Of a stretch of DNA of 64,000 nt, positions 10,417 to 18,372 are shown piece after piece; within the stretch, counting starts at the first letter, position 1; each line of letters begins with the position of its first letter. Under the pieces are notes generated by a model. It was not told the origin of the DNA. It ran no database searches and saw only the letters and a list, made by a program, of their open reading frames with translations. Location: positions 62,001-126,000 of the forward strand of contig NZ_FZOG01000005.1 of the NCBI RefSeq assembly GCF_900188155.1. The letters are read 5' to 3'. The position numbers and the translations under genes were made by a program. The stretch is from Pseudomonas segetis. GTDB lineage: Bacteria; Pseudomonadota; Gammaproteobacteria; Pseudomonadales; Pseudomonadaceae.

Positions 10417-10719
10417 ATGGGGGCTCTGACGAAAGCTGAAATGGCCGAACGTCTGTATGAGGAGCTAGGCCTGAATAAACGGGAAGCCAAGGAGTTGGTT
10501 GAACTGTTTTTCGAAGAGATCCGGCAAGCGTTGGAGCTCAACGAGCAGGTCAAGCTTTCAGGGTTCGGTAACTTTGACCTGCGCGATAAGCGTCAGCGTC
10601 CCGGTCGTAACCCAAAAACGGGGGAGGAAATCCCTATCACGGCTCGCCGTGTAGTGACTTTCCGTCCCGGCCAAAAACTTAAAGCCAGGGTTGAGGCTTA
10701 TGCTGGAACCAAGTCATAA
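10417..10719 (+). CDS. ihfA: Integration host factor alpha subunit
   Basis: 100 residues, a DNABII protein. The body helix-turn ([25 protein letters not shown]) and the DNA-bending beta-arm with the [14 protein letters not shown] motif (Pro at the tip intercalates) are present. IHF-alpha pairs with IHF-beta (not in window) to bend DNA at promoters and recombination sites. It lies 3 bp after pheT, and its 3' end overlaps the MerR gene by 20 bp. Placement of ihfA after pheT is conserved in gammaproteobacteria. Confidence 0.98.
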   Translation: MGALTKAEMAERLYEELGLNKREAKELVELFFEEIRQALELNEQVKLSGFGNFDLRDKRQRPGRNPKTGEEIPITARRVVTFRPGQKLKARVEAYAGTKS

Positions 10720-11056
10720 CGACGAATTACCTGTCATACCAGGCAAAAGGTATTTCACGATCGGCGAGGTTAGCGAACTCTGTGCTGTCAAACCGCATGT
10801 GTTGCGGTATTGGGAGCAGGAGTTTCCCCAACTTAACCCGGTAAAAAGACGCGGCAATCGCCGGTATTATCAGCGTCAAGACGTGCTGATGATCCGTCAG
10901 ATTCGTGCGCTTCTTTACGACCAGGGCTTTACCATAGGCGGTGCGCGACAGCGCTTGTCAGGCGATGAAGCCAAAGACGACACCACTCAGTATAAGCAGC
11001 TTATCAAGCAGACCATTACCGAGTTGGAAGACGTCTTGCATGTGCTTCGTCATTAG
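10700..11056 (+). CDS. MerR-family transcriptional regulator
   Basis: 118 residues, starting at ATG 10700 inside the ihfA 3' end; an in-frame TTG at 10691 is less likely. The winged-helix MerR DNA-binding domain spans about 17-85 ([32 protein letters not shown]). A short C-terminal dimerisation helix follows, without metal-binding Cys. This conserved pseudomonad gene always follows ihfA; its effector is unknown. Confidence 0.92.
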   Translation: MLEPSHNDELPVIPGKRYFTIGEVSELCAVKPHVLRYWEQEFPQLNPVKRRGNRRYYQRQDVLMIRQIRALLYDQGFTIGGARQRLSGDEAKDDTTQYKQLIKQTITELEDVLHVLRH

Positions 11057-11146
11057 AGAATCGAAAGCAAAAGGTTCCATAATTCAGGACCTTATTGTAT
11101 GATTCTCGACGTTTTCGAGGTCAAGGTAAAAACTGACCTCACCTAG

Positions 11147-11224
<78 letters not shown>

Positions 11225-11240
11225 TATATATCAATGACTT

Positions 11241-11268
11241 AGCCCAATGTTCGCGCATTGGGCTTTTT
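11241..11268 (+). terminator. Rho-independent terminator after tRNA-Pro
   Basis: Stem AGCCCAATG/CATTGGGCT (11241-11249 with 11256-11264) is followed by a T-run. Confidence 0.88.
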
Positions 11269-11292
11269 CATTTCTGGGGATTTTGTGGGGAT

Positions 11293-11704
11293 TCACCCGA
11301 TTTTCCTTCTCAGTATTGTCAGCGCTGGCCCCCGCGAGTCTGTTGCTGAAACCTTGTTTGCCGCATCAATCAACTCCCCAAGCTCTGCGCCATTGATGCT
11401 TAGCTGATTGATCAGTGCGTACGCTCTAGGTCTTCCGACATCAAGAGTGCCGTAGCCTTTTAGTATCGACATCTCGCGTTCCAGACGGGCGATTCGAGCT
11501 TCCAGTTCCTGGGTTTTTTGCTGCTCTGGAGTCTGGTGTAACGTCTGTTCACTCTTGCTCAAGCGGATCGGCCCCACGACGCAGAGCTGTCTCACCAATA
11601 CCCAGTGAGCGACTGGCCTCGATGAAGCTGTAGTTTTGCTTGAGCACGAGATCAGCAGCCTCGTGTTTGAATTCAGGGGTAGGGGTACGGTGTTGTTTGG
11701 ATAT
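11293..11704 (-). pseudogene. Decayed IS3-family OrfA (transposase N-terminal ORF)
   Basis: Reading from 11704, the minus strand encodes an IS3-type OrfA N-terminus (SKQHRTPTPEFKHEAADLV, ASRSLGIGETALRR helix-turn-helix). Then come an in-frame TGA and a frame change into the leucine-zipper part (EQQKTQELEARIARLEREMSILK). The expected ATG start is ATA at 11702-11704. After SILK the frame continues into about 53 residues I do not recognise. No OrfB and no inverted repeats were seen. It is a non-functional remnant next to tRNA-Pro. Confidence 0.75.
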
Positions 11705-11815
11705 TAGACACCTTTCTATTACAAGCAGTCTTGCCTGAATGGGGCGGTTTCGTTAGACCACTACAAAGAAGTTCTGGGCAATTCAGTGCGGAGTTAGTAG
11801 ATCTCTACGTATCAG

Positions 11816-11850
11816 GCTGCGCAATTGGGTAGACAGCTGCGTAATCGGGG
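11816..11850 (+). promoter_or_regulatory. Direct-repeat operator upstream of the outer-membrane protein gene
   Basis: GCTGCGCAATTGGG (11816-11829) and GCTGCGTAATCGGG (11836-11849) are direct repeats with 20-bp period, about 70 bp before the 11921 gene. The same pair recurs at 16106-16138. AraC-family proteins typically bind such two-half-site direct repeats, and an AraC gene lies at 15126. Confidence 0.7.
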
Positions 11851-11920
11851 AAGTTGTTGAGGGGGTAAATCGATAAGTTCGGGGCGCAACCCAAAACAAG
11901 ACCTTGCACTAGGAAGGCTT

Positions 11921-13342
11921 ATGCGTCCCAACCTTGCGATTTCCCTGAGTGTGTTGTTCGCCGTTCAACCTCTGGCAGTGGCGTTCGCCCAGACCTCCTC
12001 ACTACCCAGTCTGAGTGAACAGCTTGAGCTGTCCCGCCCTACACGTCCTGGGCCGCCTCGCTGGATTGAGGATTACCGTTTTCTCGACGATGAGAGCAAG
12101 CGCAGCGATTGGTATGACAGCCTTCGCTACAACCGAATTTCTGAATCTGCATGGTTACAGACTGGTGGTGATTTACGTTATCGCTATGACGTTAACAAGC
12201 AGCCGTTTTTTGGTCTGAGGAACCTCGAAGACGACAGCTACCTACAGCAGCGCGCCATGCTGCATGGCGACGTGCACCTGTTCAATGATGCTATACGGAC
12301 CTTTGTGCAACTAGCAAATACGCGCAGCTGGGGTAAGGATCTCTACGCGCCGACTGATCAGAGTCGTACGGAAATCCAGCAGGCTTTCGTTGATGGCAAC
12401 CTGCAAACCGAACAGGGCCGGCTAACCGCGAGGATAGGTCGGCAGGAGGTTTACTACGGTAATACGGTGTTTGTCACGGTGCGTGAAACCCCAAATATCC
12501 GTCGTTCGTTCGACGGACTGAAACTCTCGTGGGCGGGCCGCGATGGGCGGAAACTTGATGCCTTTGCATTACGTCCGGTTCGCCTGGATGCCGATGCCTC
12601 GTTCAACGACGGCACAGACAATAATCAAAAATTCTATGGTCTCTATGGAACAACACCGGTCACCTCGGCGCTGAATATCGACCTGTATGCTTTTGGGCTT
12701 GAAACCGAGTCACGCAAAATTGCCGACCTGATCGGTGCAGAGGACCGCTACACCCTCGGTACGCGCCTGTTTGGTTCAGCTGGTGGCTTTGATTGGACCT
12801 GGGACATTGCCGGCCAGTTCGGTGAAATGGAGGGTAGCGATATTCGTGCCTGGGGTGTTTCCAGCAACACAGGTTACCGTTTCAGTGATGTTTGGAATTC
12901 GCGGCTTGGGTTCAAGCTCGACATTGCCAGCGGTGATAAGAGCAGTGGTGATGGCAAACTGGAAACCTTTGATCCGCTGTATCCCACCAACGGTTGGTAT
13001 GGCGAAATCGGTCTGACAACCTTGTCCAATCTTGTCCTCCTAGGGCCTGTATTTGCGTTCTCTCCGACCCAGGATATCCGTCTGGAGCCCGGCGTTTTTG
13101 CTATATGGCGGCAATCAACTGATGACGCAGTTTACACTCCTGGCATGATTCCGGTGCCGGGCACCCAAAATAGCGATGAGCGCTACAGCGGTACTATCTA
13201 TCGAGTGAACCTGCGCTGGAATTTGACCCAGAACCTGACTGTTGATGGAGATTACAACTACTACGACGTTGGTTCGGGTATCCGCGATGTGGGTGGTGTG
13301 GACTCGCAGTTCCTATCAGTTCGAACCACTTTTCGCTTCTGA
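11921..13342 (+). CDS. Alginate-export-family outer-membrane beta-barrel
   Basis: 473 residues with a signal peptide (first ~23 residues, cleavage after VAFAQ). The AlgE-like alginate_exp beta-barrel pattern follows (LRYRYDVNKQPF near residue 80; RIGRQEVYYGNTVFV near 170) and ends in ...RTTFRF with the terminal aromatic of outer-membrane proteins. Family members outside alginate operons serve as porins for small organic acids or other substrates, and there are no alginate genes here. The MFS, AraC and two dehydrogenase genes downstream suggest it imports their substrate. An AGGAAGG site precedes the ATG. The 11816 direct repeats likely control it. Confidence 0.85.
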   Translation: MRPNLAISLSVLFAVQPLAVAFAQTSSLPSLSEQLELSRPTRPGPPRWIEDYRFLDDESKRSDWYDSLRYNRISESAWLQTGGDLRYRYDVNKQPFFGLRNLEDDSYLQQRAMLHGDVHLFNDAIRTFVQLANTRSWGKDLYAPTDQSRTEIQQAFVDGNLQTEQGRLTARIGRQEVYYGNTVFVTVRETPNIRRSFDGLKLSWAGRDGRKLDAFALRPVRLDADASFNDGTDNNQKFYGLYGTTPVTSALNIDLYAFGLETESRKIADLIGAEDRYTLGTRLFGSAGGFDWTWDIAGQFGEMEGSDIRAWGVSSNTGYRFSDVWNSRLGFKLDIASGDKSSGDGKLETFDPLYPTNGWYGEIGLTTLSNLVLLGPVFAFSPTQDIRLEPGVFAIWRQSTDDAVYTPGMIPVPGTQNSDERYSGTIYRVNLRWNLTQNLTVDGDYNYYDVGSGIRDVGGVDSQFLSVRTTFRF

Positions 13343-13688
13343 GTTGGATAAGGAAAACACTTATTCAGACTGGTGATTACCCCCTTGCGATTGTAATTCA
13401 TATGGATACCGGCGCTGCGCCCACCGGCTTACCTTGCATTGTCGAGTTGCGTTTCGTCATTACGGGCGGGCCAATTTAGCCTCCCTGCGTTTCACCTATA
13501 ACAACAAGAGGCCTGAACATGTTCGACCCCATCATTCTTCATATTTCTCATGTAATCCGCCTGCCTAGAGCAAGCGTCTGCCACGTAACTTCCCTGTGGG
13601 TGCCTTGTGCACCTTCGCCCTGCGCACAGTGCGCGTGACAGGTTGCCTTAGCGGGCATCCAAGCGGATTCCAAGAGGAACAAAAGCTA
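13343..13688 (+). other. Leader/intergenic region before the MFS gene
   Basis: Mostly non-coding. One short frame (13519-13638, 39 codons, ATG preceded by AAGAGG) starts MFDPIILHISHV and ends before the MFS start. It could be a leader peptide or chance. No terminator or clear promoter was identified. Confidence 0.3.
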
Positions 13689-15041
13689 ATGAATTCCATG
13701 GTCGAAACCCCGGTCCAGAAGAAAAAGACCTACCTATACGAGTGGTATGTAGTGGCTCTTTGCATGGTCGCCTATATCTTTTCGTTTGTGGATCGGCAGA
13801 TCCTTGCGTTGATGGTCGAGCCAATCAAAGCCGATTTGCAAATCAGTGATACCCAGTTCAGCCTGCTACACGGTTTGGCTTTTTCATTGTTCTACGCCTT
13901 CATGGGAATGCCCATTGCGTTTCTGGCTGACCGCTTCTCGCGGCCCAAGATAATTGCCTGGGGAGTAGTGTTCTGGAGCTTGGCCACAGCCGCTTGCGGA
14001 ATGAGCAAGAGCTTTGTGCATATGTTCTTGGCTCGCATTGGTGTCGGCGTTGGTGAGGCAGCCCTGTCTCCATCGGCCTACTCAATGTTCAGTGACATGT
14101 TCCCCAAGGAAAAGCTTGGTCGTGCCGTGGGCATTTATTCAATGGGGTCGTTCGTTGGTGGTGGTCTGGCCTTTCTGGTCGGTGGCTACGTGATCGCCTT
14201 GCTCAAAGACATGAACACCATCGAGGTAGCCTTTCTAGGTGCGATGAAGGCCTGGCAACTGGCGTTTTTCATCGTCGGCTTGCCCGGAATCGTTGTTGGT
14301 CTATTGATCTGGCTGACAGTGCGCGATCCGGCTCGAAAAGGCCTGCAGGTTGACGCTCAGGGGCGAGCCAAGAAGGTCGCGTTGAGTGATGGCTTGCGTT
14401 TTCTTGGGCGTCATCGTGCAACCTTTACTTGCCATTACCTGGGGTTTTCATTTTATGCGATGTCTCTTTTCTGCATGATGAGCTGGAGCCCGGCGCTTTA
14501 CATCCGCAAGTACGGCCTGACGCCGGTAGAGGCTGGGTATATGCTCGGTACTGTACTGTTGCTAGCCAATACTGCCGGCGTATTGTTTGGTGGATGGCTG
14601 ACTGACTATCTCGCCAAGAAAGGCTACCAGGATGCTGCAATGCGCACAGGTGTCATCGGTGGCCTTGGAATGGTGCTGCCGGCCGTACTATTTTCTCAAG
14701 TCGATCAACTTTGGCTTTCGGTGAGCTTGTTGTTGCCGGCCATGTTCTTTGCCTCGTTTCCAATGCCGGCGTCGACCGCAGCAATGCAGATCCTTGCGCC
14801 GAACCAGGTGCGCGCCCAGGTTTCAGCAGTCTTCCTGCTTATCAGCAATTTGCTCGGGCTGGGTTTGGGCACCACGCTGGTCGCGCTGCTCACAGATCGC
14901 TACTTCGGCTCTCCGGCGGCGGTTGGTTCATCTATGTCGCTGGTGATCGCTGCAGCTTCCGCATTGACAGTGATATTACTATGGCGCGGATGCCGTCATT
15001 TCCGTGAGAGTTATACGCGTGAGTACCCAGAACAGGTCTGA
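13689..15041 (+). CDS. MFS transporter, Spinster-like
   Basis: 450 residues with 12 predicted membrane helices. I start at ATG 13689 with AAGAGGAAC upstream; a longer frame from 13596 lacks a ribosome site. Features: FVDRQILALMVEPIK in helix 1, as in Spinster-type aromatic or sphingosine-like carriers, the GMPIAFLADRFSRPK loop 2-3 MFS signature, and GVGVGEAALSPSAYSMFSDMFP in helix 4-5. It lies in the porin-AraC-dehydrogenase cluster and is probably the inner-membrane importer of its substrate. The substrate cannot be read from sequence. Confidence 0.88.
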   Translation: MNSMVETPVQKKKTYLYEWYVVALCMVAYIFSFVDRQILALMVEPIKADLQISDTQFSLLHGLAFSLFYAFMGMPIAFLADRFSRPKIIAWGVVFWSLATAACGMSKSFVHMFLARIGVGVGEAALSPSAYSMFSDMFPKEKLGRAVGIYSMGSFVGGGLAFLVGGYVIALLKDMNTIEVAFLGAMKAWQLAFFIVGLPGIVVGLLIWLTVRDPARKGLQVDAQGRAKKVALSDGLRFLGRHRATFTCHYLGFSFYAMSLFCMMSWSPALYIRKYGLTPVEAGYMLGTVLLLANTAGVLFGGWLTDYLAKKGYQDAAMRTGVIGGLGMVLPAVLFSQVDQLWLSVSLLLPAMFFASFPMPASTAAMQILAPNQVRAQVSAVFLLISNLLGLGLGTTLVALLTDRYFGSPAAVGSSMSLVIAAASALTVILLWRGCRHFRESYTREYPEQV

Positions 15042-15068
15042 CAGGTAACGAGACAAGATCGGCTTATC

Positions 15069-15098
15069 GGCTCCGCGCCATGGAAATGGTGCGGGGCC
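15069..15098 (+). other. Hairpin between MFS and AraC genes
   Basis: A 13-bp stem (15069-15081 with 15086-15098, two G-U pairs) with a short GGAA loop and no T-run. It may partly uncouple the araC-type gene from the MFS gene. Confidence 0.4.
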
Positions 15099-15125
15099 GC
15101 TACGCTCCAGATTAGGAACGCACTC

Positions 15126-16097
15126 ATGCTCAATGATGTTCATCTGCTCGAACGGCACAGCTTGCTTAGCTCGACTGATTACCGTGAGATCAAAGACAAA
15201 GTTAGCCATTACTTATGTCCGCACAGTTTCGAAGTACTGCGCGATGAGTCGGTATATACCCAGCTAAATGGTGTGTTCTTCGGTGATTCGGCGTTGCTCG
15301 ATTTACGCTATGGCGCACCGGTGGATATCAATATTGGTGATATTGCCGACCAATATCTTTTTCGAATCACCTTGCAGGGCAATTGTGAGGTGACCCATGG
15401 AAAGCGCAGCGCGGCCATGCAATCCGGCTGTTTGAGCGTTTCCTCGCCCTTTGCAAAAAGTCGAATAACTACCGATGGTGAATGCCGCAATCTAATTCTG
15501 CGCGTCGCCCGAGACGCCCTTGAAACGCAACTACAGCGCTTGCTAGGACGCAGTCTTCGGCAGGAGGTAATCTTCGATATCAGCGTTGACCACAAGGCTG
15601 CAGGTGCCATTAGCCTATATCACACGCTGGACTACATTTGCCGGCTTTATGGGAGCGGCGTTGAAGGGCTGCATATTGATCGCGGCCTGTCCGACTATTT
15701 GATGCAAATGCTGCTCACCCAATTACCGCACAATTATTCGGCAGACCTGCGTGTCGACTCACGCGCACCGCTTCCGCATCATGTGAAGAGGGCCCGCGAT
15801 TACATAGAAGAACACCTCAATGAGCCCATCAGCCTTGCAACTCTTGGTGAACTCTGTGGTGTATCTATCCGTACGCTGCAGAACGGCTTTAATCAGTTTC
15901 TTCATCAGCCACCAGTCGAGTACATTCGTGATCGGCGTTTAGCGGTTATTCATGAGGCGTTGACACAGGGAAGGGCCGGTGAAACCGTCACAGACATTTT
16001 GCTGCGCCACGGCATTAACAGCTTTGGACATTTCTCTAGTGCCTATCGACAGCGCTATGGTTGTTTGCCCTCGGAAACCTTACGGCGTCAATCCTGA
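15126..16097 (+). CDS. AraC-family transcriptional regulator
   Basis: 323 residues. The N-terminal ligand/dimerisation part (about 20-190) resembles the AraC_binding_2 type. The C-terminal AraC double helix-turn-helix (about 215-320) has ISLATLGELCGVSIRTLQNGF and the second helix region INSFGHFSSAYRQRYGCLPSETLR. AGGAA precedes the ATG. It sits between the transporter and the dehydrogenases. The paired direct repeats at 11816 and 16106 are the natural candidates for its binding sites, so it likely activates both the porin and the catabolic pair. Confidence 0.9.
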   Translation: MLNDVHLLERHSLLSSTDYREIKDKVSHYLCPHSFEVLRDESVYTQLNGVFFGDSALLDLRYGAPVDINIGDIADQYLFRITLQGNCEVTHGKRSAAMQSGCLSVSSPFAKSRITTDGECRNLILRVARDALETQLQRLLGRSLRQEVIFDISVDHKAAGAISLYHTLDYICRLYGSGVEGLHIDRGLSDYLMQMLLTQLPHNYSADLRVDSRAPLPHHVKRARDYIEEHLNEPISLATLGELCGVSIRTLQNGFNQFLHQPPVEYIRDRRLAVIHEALTQGRAGETVTDILLRHGINSFGHFSSAYRQRYGCLPSETLRRQS

Positions 16098-16105
16098 TTG
16101 ATAGA

Positions 16106-16138
16106 GCTGCGTAATCCGTAGATAGACTTCGCAATCGG
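16106..16138 (+). promoter_or_regulatory. Direct-repeat operator upstream of the dehydrogenase operon
   Basis: GCTGCGTAATCCG (16106-16118) and ACTTCGCAATCGG (16126-16138) repeat with 20-bp period, as at 11816-11849. The site lies 60-90 bp before the gene at 16197 and just after the AraC stop codon. Confidence 0.7.
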
Positions 16139-16196
16139 ATGAGCCTGCCCCAACACTGCTAGATAGCATCAAGGCTCTTACCAGAGGAGCATCTCA

Positions 16197-17306
16197 ATGA
16201 ATATCACTGTGTTGGGTGGCGGCCACGGTTGCTACGCTGCTGCTGTCGAAATGGCCGAGAAAGGACATCTGACCCGTCTGTGGCGTCGCGACTCCGCTGC
16301 ACTGAAGGAACTGCTTTCCATTGGCAGCCTGACAGTCAAGGATTATCGTGGGACGCGTCAGTTATCCATTGGTAAGCCGGGCGACAAACTGTCGCTAACC
16401 GATGATCTTGGTGAAGCTCTGAGTGACGCTCAGTTGGTTGTAATTCCCCTGCCTTCGACTTCCCACGAAGACTTGGCCAAGCAGGTGGCGCCGCACTTGC
16501 GTGATGGCCAAGTGGTATTCTTGCCGCCTGGGACGTTCGGTAGTTACGTATTCGCCAAGGCGATGGCTGAAGCAGGTAACGACAGCAAGGTTGCTTTTGC
16601 TGAGACCGGCACGCTGCCGTATCTGGTGCGCAAGCATGGAGCCAGTGATCTGGTAATTAGTGGCTATGCGACGCGTCTGCCGACAGGTGTGTTTCCGAGC
16701 AGCCTCTCGGAGCATGCCTTCGCTGTATTGGGTGAGGCTTATCCGAGCGTCGAGCCTATCGAAGACGGCTTGAGCGGAGCGTTGATGAACGCAGGTCCGA
16801 TTATTCATCCTCCGCTGATTATGATGAACGCAGGGCCGCTGGAGCATTTCGAGTCCTGGGACATCCACAATGAAGGCACCCAGCCGTCGATCCGCCGCGT
16901 AACCAACCAGCTAGACGCTGAGCGAATGGCCGTGCGCGAGGCGCTTGGTTATGGGGCGCCTCATTTTCCGTTGGCCGATCATTACAACACCAGCGAAGGC
17001 GATGAGTGGATGTATGGACGTGGTGCTCACGGCAAGTTGACCGACAGTGGGGATTGGCGCGAAGACATTGACCTGCAGAAACACCGATACATGCTGGAAG
17101 ACACTCGTCTGGGCTTGTCCTTTCTGGTGTCAGTTGGCCGCTGGGCAGGTGTTTCTACTCCTGTGGCGCAGGGCCTGCTGAGTATCGCCTCGGTAGTCGC
17201 CGGTAGGGACCTATACGCCGAAGGTCGCACCCTGGAAAACCTCGGTTTGGTACAACTGAGTAGCTTGCAGATGAAAGAACTGTTGGCCAAGGGATTGAGC
17301 CAATGA
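16197..17306 (+). CDS. NAD/NADP octopine/nopaline dehydrogenase family protein
   Basis: 369 residues. The N-terminal Rossmann motif is GGGHGCYAAAVEMAEKGH (about 7-24), and the C-terminal helical domain carries NAGPIIHPPLIMMNAG with the conserved His of opine dehydrogenases. Family members reduce or oxidise imines of amino acid plus keto acid (octopine, nopaline and related opines); the true substrate is unknown. AGAGGAG precedes the ATG. It overlaps the next gene by 4 bp (ATGA), so the two are translationally coupled. The neighbouring porin, MFS and AraC genes suggest catabolism of an imported opine-like or other secondary-amine compound (inference). Confidence 0.82.
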   Translation: MNITVLGGGHGCYAAAVEMAEKGHLTRLWRRDSAALKELLSIGSLTVKDYRGTRQLSIGKPGDKLSLTDDLGEALSDAQLVVIPLPSTSHEDLAKQVAPHLRDGQVVFLPPGTFGSYVFAKAMAEAGNDSKVAFAETGTLPYLVRKHGASDLVISGYATRLPTGVFPSSLSEHAFAVLGEAYPSVEPIEDGLSGALMNAGPIIHPPLIMMNAGPLEHFESWDIHNEGTQPSIRRVTNQLDAERMAVREALGYGAPHFPLADHYNTSEGDEWMYGRGAHGKLTDSGDWREDIDLQKHRYMLEDTRLGLSFLVSVGRWAGVSTPVAQGLLSIASVVAGRDLYAEGRTLENLGLVQLSSLQMKELLAKGLSQ

Positions 17307-18295
17307 GTACGGGATTACTGAACGTCAGTGTCCTCGGTGCCGGCCGAATGGGCGAGGGGATTGCCCTGTCGTTTATCAATGCCGGTCTACCGGTAACACT
17401 GATTGATATCAAGGAACGCGACGAGGACGAGCGGTGCGGCTATTTCGAGCGGGTACGGAGCAATATTCGCAACGAGCTCCAGATGCTGGTGCATATCGGT
17501 GTGCTTCAACCTGAGCAGGCGGATATCGCGCTGTCTCGGGTCACACTGCTGTCCAAGTCGCAAGCTGTATCTACGCTGCAACGGTGTGACCTGGTGTTCG
17601 AGGCAGTGCCAGAAGTGATTGCTGTCAAGCAGGAGACTTTTGGCTGGGTCAGTGAGCATGTCGCAACGACGGCCATTATAGCTTCGACTACGTCGACTTT
17701 TCTGGTGACCGAGTTGGCCGAAATGGTTAATGAGCCGGAGCGATTTGTGAACGCGCATTGGCTGAATCCGGCTCACTTGATGCCGCTGGTCGAAGTCAGT
17801 CGCAGCGAGGCTACTTGTCCGCAGGTAGTCGAACGATTATTGGCCTTACTCAAGCTAATCGGCAAGGTGCCAGTTATGTGTAATCCGGTTGCAGGTTACA
17901 TAGTGCCACGGATTCAGGCGTTAGCTATGAATGAGGCGGCGCGGATGGTCGAGGAGGGGGTTGCCAGTGTCGAGGACATAGACACCGCTGTGCGAGTGGG
18001 CTTCGGCCTGCGCTTTTCGGTGCTTGGTCTGCTTGAGTTCATAGATTGGGGCGGCGGAGACATTCTGTACTACGCCTCACGCTATCTTACTGGTGCGCTT
18101 GATTCACGATTCAAGTCGCCGGAGGTAATCGCCAATAATATGCAAAACGGCCGTAATGGTATTCGTGATGGGCAGGGGTTCTACGATTACCGGGAGGTGG
18201 ACGTCGAAGCTTACAAGCTGCGACGTCTCAGCGAGTTCGCTCGCAAGTTGGCGCTTTCCGGGCTTACGCCAGCCTTTGATAGTGCCTTGAAGTGA
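17303..18295 (+). CDS. 3-hydroxyacyl-CoA dehydrogenase-like NAD-dependent enzyme
   Basis: 330 residues. The Rossmann motif GAGRMGEGIALSFINAG is near residues 12-28, the family HWLNPAHLMPLVEV motif contains the catalytic His region, and the C-terminal domain has NPVAGYIVPRIQALAMNEA. It resembles 3-hydroxybutyryl-CoA and L-carnitine dehydrogenases, which share this fold; I cannot choose between acyl-CoA and free hydroxy-acid substrates. It overlaps the opine-dehydrogenase-like gene by 4 bp and is followed by a hairpin at 18300. Confidence 0.85.
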   Translation: MSTGLLNVSVLGAGRMGEGIALSFINAGLPVTLIDIKERDEDERCGYFERVRSNIRNELQMLVHIGVLQPEQADIALSRVTLLSKSQAVSTLQRCDLVFEAVPEVIAVKQETFGWVSEHVATTAIIASTTSTFLVTELAEMVNEPERFVNAHWLNPAHLMPLVEVSRSEATCPQVVERLLALLKLIGKVPVMCNPVAGYIVPRIQALAMNEAARMVEEGVASVEDIDTAVRVGFGLRFSVLGLLEFIDWGGGDILYYASRYLTGALDSRFKSPEVIANNMQNGRNGIRDGQGFYDYREVDVEAYKLRRLSEFARKLALSGLTPAFDSALK

Positions 18296-18299
18296 ACAG

Positions 18300-18332
18300 A
18301 GAGTCAGGGTACGCAAGCCGTGCCCTGACTCT
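18300..18332 (+). terminator. Terminator-like hairpin after the dehydrogenase operon
   Basis: A 14-bp stem (18300-18313 with 18319-18332, one G-U pair) begins 5 nt after the stop codon. It lacks a T-run, so termination may be weak. Confidence 0.55.
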
Positions 18333-18364
18333 GTTCGTTAAGCGGTCAGCAAAGCGGACTCCCT

Positions 18365-18372
18365 AAACATTA
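18365..18372. repeat. 8-bp target-site duplication, left copy
   Basis: AAACATTA abuts the left end of the ISL3 element and recurs at 19668-19675. Confidence 0.9.
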
